Assembly (NCBI GenBank): GCA_031293105.1 | Contig: JAUMSA010000292.1 | Location: 1 to 11,766, forward strand | Length of the DNA: 11,766 nucleotides | Origin: Butyricicoccus sp. | Lineage (GTDB): Bacteria > Bacillota > Clostridia > Oscillospirales > Butyricicoccaceae | Reading direction: 5' to 3' | In this document: positions 6,050-11,766 of the stretch, in pieces | How the letters are laid out: each line of letters opens with the position of its first letter | Numbering within the stretch: the first letter of the stretch is position 1 | Program-made: the position numbers and the translations under genes | Notes under the pieces: generated by a model | Database searches by the model: none | Seen by the model: only the letters and a program-made list of their open reading frames with translations | Told to the model about the DNA's origin: nothing

Positions 6050-6562
6050 ATGAAAAAACGAATGATGGCGATTGTCCTGGCGCTTGGGCTTTTGACCGTG
6101 TCCGGCTGCCGGTCGGCGGCGGCTCCGGGGGCCAGCTCGTCGGGCGAGACGAGTGCGGTGGAAACCGTGGAATACGAAGAAGTGACCCTGTATGTGCCCA
6201 ACAGCACGGCCGACGGTCTGGACGAAAAGACCGTACAGGTGGAAAAAACCGACCTGCCCATCGAAGAACTGGTGCAGGCGCTGGTGGGTGAAGGTGCGCT
6301 GCCGGCAGGCACCGAAGTGCGGGAATGGCTGTCCGATGAGGCCGACCCGCCGGCATTCAAGCTGGACCTGAACGAAACCTTTGCCGAAGGCATCCTCAAC
6401 CAGGGAACCGCGGGCGAGACCCTGATGCTGGCGTCGCTGGTCAATACGGTCTGGGCTTATTTTACCCCGGCGGAGCTGACTGTAACAGCGGATGGAAAAC
6501 CGATTGAAACCGGTCATAATATCTATGATACCCCGTTTACCAGCCCCATGGCGCTCGGATAA
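6050..6562 (+). CDS. GerMN-domain lipoprotein
   Basis: This is a 170-residue exported lipoprotein. The signal peptide MKKRMMAIVLALGLL ends in lipobox VSGC (17-20), so Cys20 is the likely lipid anchor. A short Ala/Ser/Gly linker (21-38) leads to one GerMN domain (about 45-165). Recognisable parts are VTLYVPNSTADGL (45-57), the helix around IEELVQALV (71-79), PAGTEV (85-90), LDLNETFAEG (105-114), TAGETLMLASLVNTV (120-134) and the TVTADGKPI strand near the end. GerMN is named from spore germination protein GerM, but the domain is also common in other envelope lipoproteins. A role in germination is therefore not established. The ATG at 6050 has GGAGAGG upstream; an earlier start would include non-signal sequence. 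Its own terminator follows, so it appears monocistronic. Confidence 0.9.
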   Translation: MKKRMMAIVLALGLLTVSGCRSAAAPGASSSGETSAVETVEYEEVTLYVPNSTADGLDEKTVQVEKTDLPIEELVQALVGEGALPAGTEVREWLSDEADPPAFKLDLNETFAEGILNQGTAGETLMLASLVNTVWAYFTPAELTVTADGKPIETGHNIYDTPFTSPMALG

Positions 6563-6571
6563 GACAACCGA

Positions 6572-6607
6572 ACACGCGCATCCGTTTTTTGGATGCGCGT
6601 GTTTTTT
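6572..6607 (+). terminator. Terminator of the GerMN gene
   Basis: ACACGCGCATCC pairs perfectly with GGATGCGCGTGT (12 bp) around a GTTTTTT loop and is followed by TTTTT. It lies nine bases past the stop codon and isolates the gene from the DUF4358 gene downstream. Confidence 0.92.
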
Positions 6608-6695
6608 ATGACAAGAAAAAATATTTTCATGCTTTGGGGAACCTTTTTCGATACCTGCCGTCTATACAGACAGAATCAAAAAGGAGAGTTTGCAG

Positions 6696-7478
6696 ATGAA
6701 AAAGAAATTTGCTTTTGCACTTGCACTGATGATATTGCTGACCAGCCTGACCGCTTGCGGCGGCAAGGGCAAGGATGGGGCATCCTCGTCATCGGACGAT
6801 GCGGCCGTATCCAGTGAGGTATCCTCGGCAGAGGACAGCGCTTCCTCGTCGGGCGCCGTATCCAGCCCGATGGAGGTCCAGGACCCGGCGGCTTCCAATC
6901 CGGCCGGTTCGCAGACGACCCCAACCCCGGAGACAACCACTCCCCAGCAGCCGGCGGGCAACGGCGGCGCGGCAGCCGGTCAAACCACGCAGCCGCAGTC
7001 GACACCGCAGAAACCGGCGACAAATAACCATGCTTCGTCCGGCCAGACGACCAAGCCCCAATCCAACCCCACCCCTCCGGCAACCGAAAATAAGGGCCCG
7101 GCGGTATCCGATGTCGCCAGCGCGGTCGAAGGCGCTTTGGCGCCCGAAGGCCAGATGATGAGCCTGACCGCCGACGATCTGTCGTCGCTCTATGGCCTGG
7201 ATTCGTCCTCGGTCGAGGGGTTTGTGGGCAAGATGCCGATGATGAATGTCAAGGCGACCGAGTATCTGGTGGTTAAGGCGGCGCCCGGCAAGACCGAAAC
7301 GGTCAAGAGCGGCATGCTCAAGCGCCAGGCCGATCTGGACGCGACCTGGAAACAGTACCTGCCCGAGCAGTATGAGCTGGTCAAGAATTACAAACTGGTC
7401 ACCAAGGGCGATTATGTCCTGTTCGCCGTGGGAGAGAACGCACAGGCGGCTGTGGATGCGTTCAATAGCGCGGCCTAA
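6696..7478 (+). CDS. DUF4358-domain lipoprotein with a long disordered linker
   Basis: This is a 260-residue exported lipoprotein of unknown function. The signal peptide ends in lipobox LTAC (18-21) with Cys21 as anchor. Residues 27-135 are a low-complexity Ser/Thr/Pro/Gln/Ala stretch, including the near-repeat GQTTQPQSTP (95-104) and GQTTKPQSNP (116-125). Such stretches usually act as spacers through the cell wall. The C-terminal part (about 138-258) matches the DUF4358 pattern: a YLVVKAAPGKTETVK strand, then QYLPEQYELVKN (220-231) and GDYVLFAVGENAQAA (238-252). The ATG at 6696 has AAGGAGA eight bases upstream; a TTG six bases earlier is less likely. No good promoter was found in 6603-6695. 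It precedes an MBOAT-DHHW pair, so it may help the same envelope-modification process. That link is inference from position. Confidence 0.85.
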   Translation: MKKKFAFALALMILLTSLTACGGKGKDGASSSSDDAAVSSEVSSAEDSASSSGAVSSPMEVQDPAASNPAGSQTTPTPETTTPQQPAGNGGAAAGQTTQPQSTPQKPATNNHASSGQTTKPQSNPTPPATENKGPAVSDVASAVEGALAPEGQMMSLTADDLSSLYGLDSSSVEGFVGKMPMMNVKATEYLVVKAAPGKTETVKSGMLKRQADLDATWKQYLPEQYELVKNYKLVTKGDYVLFAVGENAQAAVDAFNSAA

Positions 7479-7500
7479 TTGAAAATTGTGGCAATCCGAT

Positions 7501-7542
7501 AAAACGCAGCAGGGCGGTTGGGACCGCCCTGTTGCTGTGTTT
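7501..7542 (+). terminator. Intercistronic hairpin, possible leaky terminator
   Basis: AGGGCGGT pairs with ACCGCCCT around TGGG (7511-7530). The stem extends outward, with a bulge, through CGCAGC and GCTGTG to AAA/TTT. The tail is only T-rich and lacks a solid T-run, so termination may be partial. It separates the DUF4358 gene from the MBOAT gene, and no convincing promoter lies between them. Readthrough probably feeds the MBOAT-DHHW pair. Confidence 0.5.
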
Positions 7543-7560
7543 GAGTAAAGGGGGAATCCG

Positions 7561-8925
7561 ATGGTTTTCAGCAGCATGACCTTCCTGTTTGCCTATTTGC
7601 CCGTGACGCTGGCGCTGTATTACCTGTGCCCGCTGCGCGCGCGCAATCTGCTGCTTTTGATCGCCAACCTGATCTTCTACGGCTGGGGCGAACCGAAATA
7701 CATCGTCATCATGTTCGCGTCCATCCTCATCGACTATATCCACGGCGCGCTTATCGACAAATACCGCGCGAACGACCGGCTGGCCCGCACGTTTGTGGCC
7801 TCGTCGGTGGTGTTTAACTTAGCGCTGCTGTTTTTCTTCAAATATTGGGACTTTTTTGCCGCCCAAGTCGGCCTGCCGGTGCTCGGCGTGCCGCTGCCGC
7901 TGGGCATTTCCTTCTACACCTTCCAGACCATGTCCTATTCGATTGACGTCTACCGCGGCGAAGCCGAACGCCAGAAGAGCCTTCTCAAGTTCGGCGTGTT
8001 CGTGACGTTATTCCCGCAGCTCATCGCCGGGCCGATCGTCCGCTACCGCGAGATTGCGCGTGAGCTGACCGACGGCGTCCATCCGCGCGTGCGCGACTTC
8101 AGCGAGGGCGCGCTGCTGTTTACGGTGGGCCTGAGCAAGAAGGTGCTGCTGGCCAACAACATCGGCAAGCTGTGGGAAACCCTGCAAGCCAGCCCAGATT
8201 TGACTATGGCAGGCGCCTGGCTGGGCGCGGTGGCCTTTTCGTTCCAGATTTACTTTGACTTTTCCGGCTATTCGGATATGGCCTGCGGCCTAGGCCGCAT
8301 GCTGGGCTTCCACTTCCCGGAGAACTTCCGCCACCCGTACAGTGCGCGGTCGATCACCGACTTTTGGCGGCGCTGGCATATCACGCTGGGCAGCTGGTTC
8401 CGCGAATATGTCTATATCCCGTTGGGCGGCAACCGTGTGCCCGCGCTGCGGCAGTACTGCAATATTTTTGCCGTCTGGGCGTTGACCGGCCTGTGGCACG
8501 GGGCGGACTGGAACTTCCTGGCCTGGGGCCTGTATTTCGGCATCGTGCTGGTGCTGGAAAAGAAGTGGCTGGGCGGCCTGCTTGCTCGCGCGCCGCGCGC
8601 GGTGCAGCATCTGTATACGCTGCTGCTGGTGGTGGTGTCCATGGCCATCTTTGCAAACCCGGGCAGCTTCTGGGAGTATCTCGCGAAGATGTTCGGCGGC
8701 GCGCCGCTGTGGAGCGCCGAAACCGGCTATTATCTGTTTAGCTTCCTGCCCACGCTGTTCATCTTGGCGGTGGCGGCCACGCCGCTGCCAGCGCGGCTGT
8801 TTGGCCGCCTGCCCGACCGGGTGCGCGGCGCCTGTGGTAGCGTGCTGCTGGTACTCGGGCTTGCGGCGTCGACCGCGTTCCTGGTATCGGACAGTTATAA
8901 CCCATTTTTGTACTTCCGCTTTTAA
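7561..8925 (+). CDS. MBOAT-family O-acyltransferase (AlgI/DltB-like)
   Basis: This polytopic membrane protein (454 aa) should pass acyl, usually acetyl, groups across the membrane for O-acylation of an extracellular polymer. It opens like AlgI (MVFSSMTFLFAYLPVTLALY). Family blocks follow: LIFYGWGEPKY (38-48), LGISFYTFQTMSYSIDVYRG (117-136), LFPQLIAGPIVRY, YFDFSGYSDMACGLGRMLGF, and FWRRWHITLGSWFREYVYIP (268-287). Its MBOAT histidine is in GLWHGADWNFLAWG; His313 is the invariant catalytic residue. The ATG at 7561 has AAAGGGGG eight bases upstream. The DHHW gene follows after 15 bases, like AlgI with AlgJ/AlgX or DltB with DltD. There are no dltA/dltC genes nearby, so D-alanylation is unlikely. 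The polymer is not identifiable, because no glycan synthesis genes are in the window. Confidence 0.93.
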   Translation: MVFSSMTFLFAYLPVTLALYYLCPLRARNLLLLIANLIFYGWGEPKYIVIMFASILIDYIHGALIDKYRANDRLARTFVASSVVFNLALLFFFKYWDFFAAQVGLPVLGVPLPLGISFYTFQTMSYSIDVYRGEAERQKSLLKFGVFVTLFPQLIAGPIVRYREIARELTDGVHPRVRDFSEGALLFTVGLSKKVLLANNIGKLWETLQASPDLTMAGAWLGAVAFSFQIYFDFSGYSDMACGLGRMLGFHFPENFRHPYSARSITDFWRRWHITLGSWFREYVYIPLGGNRVPALRQYCNIFAVWALTGLWHGADWNFLAWGLYFGIVLVLEKKWLGGLLARAPRAVQHLYTLLLVVVSMAIFANPGSFWEYLAKMFGGAPLWSAETGYYLFSFLPTLFILAVAATPLPARLFGRLPDRVRGACGSVLLVLGLAASTAFLVSDSYNPFLYFRF

Positions 8926-8940
8926 GAAAGGGGACAGACC

Positions 8941-10053
8941 ATGAAAAACCTTTCCGAAAAAGTCAATACGCTGCTGTTTGGCGGCTTTTTGGGGGTGTTT
9001 GCCCTGTGCGGCCTGCTGCTGCCCGACAAGGCGTTTTCCGAGATGGAAAACCGCACCCTGGAGCAGACCCCGCAGTTTTCGCTGGGCGCCCTGTTTGACG
9101 GCACCTATGCCGACCAGACCGAAACCCACCTGGCCGACCAGTTCGTGCTGCGCGACGAGAGCGTGGCCGCCAAGACGGCGATGGAAACACTGGTGGGACG
9201 GCACGAGTTTAACGGCGTGTATCTGGCGGACGGCCGTCTGATCGAGCGCATCGACGAGCCCGAGGAGGAACGCCTCGCCGCCAACATCCAGGCCGTGCAA
9301 GCCCTGGGACAGACGCTGAATGTGCCGGTCACGCTGGCGCTCGCGCCCACAGCGGCTTCGGTCTATGCCGATACCCTGCCCAAGGGCGCACCCTCGGCCG
9401 ACCAGGACGCCCTGCTGTCCCGTATTTATGGTTCGTGCGGCGTGCAGACGGTCGATTTGGCAAGCGCCCTGACCACCCACCGGGACGAATACATCTTCTA
9501 CCGCACCGACCATCACTGGACCTGTCTGGGCGCGTACTATGGCGCCCAAGCGCTGCTTTCGTCCCTGGGGCTGGAGGGCAAGGACCTCGCAGCTTTTCCC
9601 CCCGAGCGGGTGACCGAGGACTTCAACGGCACGCTCTTTTCCTCGTCGGGCGTGCGCACCGTGCAACCGGACGCAATTGACCTGTATGTCCCACAGGGGC
9701 AGACACAGGTCGAATCCTGGCGGACAGGCGCGCCTGAGGAAGGCACGCTCTACGATTTGTCCTATCTCGATAAGAAGGACAAATACTCGCTGTTTTTGGG
9801 CGGCAATCAGCCGCTCTGTGTGCTCCGCACGGGAAACCCGGGCGGCAAGCTGCTGCTCGTGCGCGACTCGTATGCGGACAGTCTGGCGCCCTTCCTGCTG
9901 GACTCGTTCTCGGAAATCCATCTGTTCGACGCGCGGTATTTCAAGCAGCCGCTGTCCAGCTATGTGCAGCAAAACGACATCGACCAGGTCGTGCTGCTGT
10001 TCTCGCTGAAAAACTTCCTGACCGACAGCGATTTGCAGCTCGTGTGTAAGTAA
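8941..10053 (+). CDS. DHHW-family protein (AlgJ/AlgX-like SGNH acyltransferase partner)
   Basis: This protein (370 aa) has one N-terminal membrane helix (about 11-28) and an extracytoplasmic SGNH-hydrolase-like domain. The name-giving motif is intact: RTDHHWTCLGAYYGAQAL (188-205), with Asp190 and His192 matching the Asp-x-His pair of AlgJ/AlgX. LLVRDSYADSLAPF (305-318) supplies Ser310 as the probable nucleophile. The segment around FSEMENRTLEQTPQFSLGAL (32-51), with a Glu-Asn-Arg-x-Leu core, is also typical of the family. In the model established for alginate acetylation, the MBOAT protein exports the acetyl group and the SGNH partner puts it on the polymer. The ATG has AAAGGGG nine bases upstream. 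The gene lies 15 bases behind the MBOAT gene and is followed by a strong terminator, so it ends the operon. Confidence 0.92.
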   Translation: MKNLSEKVNTLLFGGFLGVFALCGLLLPDKAFSEMENRTLEQTPQFSLGALFDGTYADQTETHLADQFVLRDESVAAKTAMETLVGRHEFNGVYLADGRLIERIDEPEEERLAANIQAVQALGQTLNVPVTLALAPTAASVYADTLPKGAPSADQDALLSRIYGSCGVQTVDLASALTTHRDEYIFYRTDHHWTCLGAYYGAQALLSSLGLEGKDLAAFPPERVTEDFNGTLFSSSGVRTVQPDAIDLYVPQGQTQVESWRTGAPEEGTLYDLSYLDKKDKYSLFLGGNQPLCVLRTGNPGGKLLLVRDSYADSLAPFLLDSFSEIHLFDARYFKQPLSSYVQQNDIDQVVLLFSLKNFLTDSDLQLVCK

Positions 10054-10058
10054 ACCAA

Positions 10059-10085
10059 AGCCCTCCTTCTCGGGAGGGCTTTTTC
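10059..10085 (+). terminator. Terminator of the MBOAT-DHHW operon
   Basis: AGCCCTCC pairs with GGAGGGCT around a six-base loop and is followed by TTTTCTTT. It begins six bases past the DHHW stop. Its T-rich tail runs into the -35 box of the next promoter. Confidence 0.9.
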
Positions 10086-10114
10086 TTTACACCGCCGGGT
10101 GGCTGTGGTATTCT
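10086..10114 (+). promoter_or_regulatory. Promoter of the DUF1275 gene
   Basis: TTTACA (10086-10091) and TATTCT (10109-10114) are separated by 17 bases. The -10 box carries an extended TG (TGGTATTCT). The -35 box starts in the T-tail of the preceding terminator. Transcription would start near 10121, about 20 bases before the start codon. Confidence 0.7.
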
Positions 10115-10139
10115 AAAGACCAGAAACGGAGGGATTCGC

Positions 10140-10814
10140 GTGAAAACGATGCATGAACCGACGCAGATGTCCGAGTCGGTGCGCCTGGGGGCCGTGTTGG
10201 CGATCACAGGCGGTTTCTTTGATGCATATACGTATTTGTGTCGGGGCGGAGTGTTCGCCAACGCCCAGACCGGCAATATTGTGCTGCTGGGCGTCAATCT
10301 GGCAAACGCGGAATGGATGCGGGCCCTGCACTATGTGCTGCCCATTTTGGCCTTTGCTCTGGGCGTGGCGGCCGCCGAATGGGTCAAGCTGAATTTTAAA
10401 ACCCGGCCCATCGGCGTGCACTGGCGGCAGATCGTGATTTTGGCCGAGATGGCGCTGGTGGCGTTGGTCGCATTTTTGCCCCAGTCGGCCAACATGGCCG
10501 CCAATACGCTGGTGTCGTTCATCTGTGCTTTGCAGGTGGAGTCGTTCCGCAAGATGCGCGGCAGCGCCTTTGCCACCACCATGTGCACCGGCAACCTGCG
10601 TTCGGCCACCGAACAGCTGGTGCGCTGGCGCACCGACGGGGATGCCGAAGCCCGGCGCAAGTCCGGGCGGTATGCGGTGATTATCCTGTATTTCATCGCC
10701 GGGGCAGCCCTGGGGGTCGGCTGTGTGCAGCTCTGGCACGACCGAGCGGTTCTGGTCTGCTGCGCGCTGCACGCGCTGGTATTTGGGCTGATGTTCCGCG
10801 AGAAGATCGACTAA
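10140..10814 (+). CDS. DUF1275 (YoaK-type) membrane protein
   Basis: This is a 224-residue polytopic membrane protein of the DUF1275/YoaK family, whose substrate or function is not established. Diagnostic blocks are GGFFDAYTYLCRGGVFANAQ followed by TGNIVLLG (24-51) and the related FATTMCTGNLRSATEQL (144-160). The two TGN motifs suggest an internal duplication. Hydrophobic segments lie at about 16-34, 63-82, 97-114, 178-197 and 203-218. GTG at 10140 is chosen because GGAGGG lies six bases upstream. ATG at 10149 would be 15 bases away and remove three residues. Its TAA overlaps the stop codon of the oppositely oriented DUF4363 gene, with no terminator between them. Confidence 0.9.
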   Translation: MKTMHEPTQMSESVRLGAVLAITGGFFDAYTYLCRGGVFANAQTGNIVLLGVNLANAEWMRALHYVLPILAFALGVAAAEWVKLNFKTRPIGVHWRQIVILAEMALVALVAFLPQSANMAANTLVSFICALQVESFRKMRGSAFATTMCTGNLRSATEQLVRWRTDGDAEARRKSGRYAVIILYFIAGAALGVGCVQLWHDRAVLVCCALHALVFGLMFREKID

Positions 10815-11191
10815 ATCAGGTTGGAGTAGACCGGGCGTTCCATTTCGGGCAAATGGGCGAGCAGGGCGCGCAGATCGCGCAGTTGCAGCAGCGATTCGTC
10901 CGCGTCGCTGTTGTCGAGCGCCTGCCGCGCGCGCTGGAATAACCGTTCGGTATCGTCGATTTCGTTGTGCCGCACCAGGGTGCTCAACCGGTTATAGTGC
11001 TTGCGCCAGAGGGCATAGCTGCGCTCCATATCGACCCGCGCCGCCGAAAAATCCCCGGATTCTACGCTTTGCTGGGTGACCGCCAGCGCATCGCGGACCA
11101 CGGTGGTGGCGTTTGTGATATAGCGGTAGGAGCCAAAACAGGCGGCAACCACTAAAACTAACAAAACAACGGCCGTGATGACCCGTTTCAT
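10811..11191 (-). CDS. DUF4363 family protein
   Basis: This is a small protein (126 aa) of unknown function. One N-terminal hydrophobic helix (about 4-20) would anchor it in the membrane with the rest outside, and AACFG (16-20) does not form a convincing lipobox. The remainder looks helical and charged, with pairs such as SVESGDFSAARVDMERSYAL (42-61) and HNEIDDTERLFQRARQAL (75-92), as in the DUF4363 family. The ATG at 11191 has AAGGAGG nine bases upstream, and that site lies just past the DUF421 stop. Only four bases separate the two genes, so they are co-transcribed. The DUF421-DUF4363 pairing recurs in Clostridia. By association it may act with the YetF-like protein, but the process is unknown. 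Confidence 0.85.
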   Translation of the reverse strand: MKRVITAVVLLVLVVAACFGSYRYITNATTVVRDALAVTQQSVESGDFSAARVDMERSYALWRKHYNRLSTLVRHNEIDDTERLFQRARQALDNSDADESLLQLRDLRALLAHLPEMERPVYSNLI

Positions 11192-11195
11192 CGCG

Positions 11196-11766
11196 TCAGA
11201 CCTCCTTGGGCTGGATAAATTCATTGCCGCAATCGTCGAGCGTCATGAGGAACACCTCGGACAACGACCGAATGCGCGCTTTGTGGATGCGTTTTTCGAT
11301 GTCGGCGATCTCCAGGCCGAGTTGCCGCAGGTTGCCCAAAATGGGTTTGCCGTCCGACACAACGATGAGCGGCAGACCCTGCTGCGGCGGGGTCACATCG
11401 AGCATGGAGGCCGTGACCGGCTGGCTTTTGGGGTAGAGCACATAGGAAAGCTGGCCGCTTGGCTCGATAACCGCATACTTGACCTCGGCCGGGGAGGCGA
11501 TGTTCTTTTGCCGCAGCGCCTCCAGAACCTCGTCGGTTGTCAGGCGCAGGTCGGCCATTTTTTTGCGGTCGAGTTTGCCGTTTCGGATGATGATAGCCGC
11601 ACGGCCATTGAAGATGCGCCGCAGGCGGCGGTTTTTCAGGCACAGGAAGGAGATCAGGATTTCCAGCGAGATGAGCGTCAGGATGGGGATGACGCCCGCA
11701 AACAGCGACACGGTCACATCCTGCATGGGGATGGCGGCCAGCTCGGAGATGAGGATGGTCACCACC
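11196..11766 (-). CDS. DUF421 (YetF-like) membrane protein, N-terminus beyond the window
   Basis: This is the C-terminal 190 residues or so of a YetF/YcaP-type protein. The first visible part (VTILISELAAIPMQD and then SLFAGVIPILTLISLEILIS) holds transmembrane helices. Next comes the soluble family domain: LKNRRLRRIFNGRAAIIIRNGKLDRKKM, TDEVLEALRQKNI, and EVKYAVIEPSGQLSYVLYPK. A C-terminal extension of helical, charged sequence ends in NEFIQPKEV. Family members usually have about 220-290 residues, so roughly 30-60 are missing at the cut end, including the first helix. Homologues in some Bacillus spores affect membrane properties and heat resistance, which makes a spore or envelope role possible here but unproven. 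The DUF4363 gene follows directly. Confidence 0.9.
   Translation of the reverse strand, partial: VVTILISELAAIPMQDVTVSLFAGVIPILTLISLEILISFLCLKNRRLRRIFNGRAAIIIRNGKLDRKKMADLRLTTDEVLEALRQKNIASPAEVKYAVIEPSGQLSYVLYPKSQPVTASMLDVTPPQQGLPLIVVSDGKPILGNLRQLGLEIADIEKRIHKARIRSLSEVFLMTLDDCGNEFIQPKEV

Noticed and set aside
6663..6668. TATACA as a -10 box for the DUF4358 gene
   Set aside because: No -35 box at suitable spacing and no extended TG. It would start transcription only a few bases before the ribosome binding site.
8290..9972. 560-residue open frame on the minus strand opposite the MBOAT and DHHW genes
   Set aside because: The plus-strand genes have full family motifs, ribosome binding sites and tight spacing. 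The antisense translation is rich in Arg, Gln and His with no recognisable domain, as expected for a shadow frame in GC-rich DNA.

Overview
The window is about 11.8 kb of GC-rich, densely packed Gram-positive DNA. Tandem-glycine-riboswitch control of an AGCS symporter, GerMN, DUF4358, DHHW, DUF1275 and DUF421/DUF4363 proteins, and strong Shine-Dalgarno sequences all point to the class Clostridia. The GC richness fits an Oscillospirales-type gut anaerobe better than a classical low-GC Clostridium. That placement is inference from gene content only. I see no tRNA, rRNA, CRISPR array, insertion sequence or phage gene.

Layout. Positions 1-33 look like the last codons of an unidentified plus-strand gene, followed by two back-to-back terminator hairpins. 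A minus-strand block follows. It holds an alanine/glycine:cation symporter (123-1526) under a tandem glycine riboswitch with its own terminator and promoter (1561-1880), then a complete polyamine ABC importer operon potA-potB-potC-potD (5700 down to 1963). The operon has a near-consensus promoter at one end and a strong terminator at the other. Its four genes are joined by 4-base stop/start overlaps.

A 349-base divergent region (5701-6049) separates the pot operon from a plus-strand block. This block contains a GerMN-domain lipoprotein, a terminator, a DUF4358 lipoprotein, and an MBOAT O-acyltransferase followed by a DHHW (AlgJ/AlgX/DltD-like SGNH) protein. The last two look like a two-component machine for O-acylating an extracellular polymer, and DUF4358 may be a third, surface-anchored partner. 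After another terminator comes a DUF1275 (YoaK-type) membrane protein with its own promoter. It converges tail-to-tail with a minus-strand pair, DUF421 (cut by the right edge) and DUF4363.

The most notable points are: a PotA Walker A motif with two unusual substitutions (R38 and F42 where Gly and Cys are usual); rare start codons on the first three pot genes (TTG, TTG, GTG, then ATG for the binding protein); a transporter-linked tandem glycine riboswitch whose ON/OFF sense is not obvious; and the DUF4358-MBOAT-DHHW cassette. Nothing here is clearly a wholly undescribed system. The cassette and the DUF421-DUF4363 pair are the least characterised parts.
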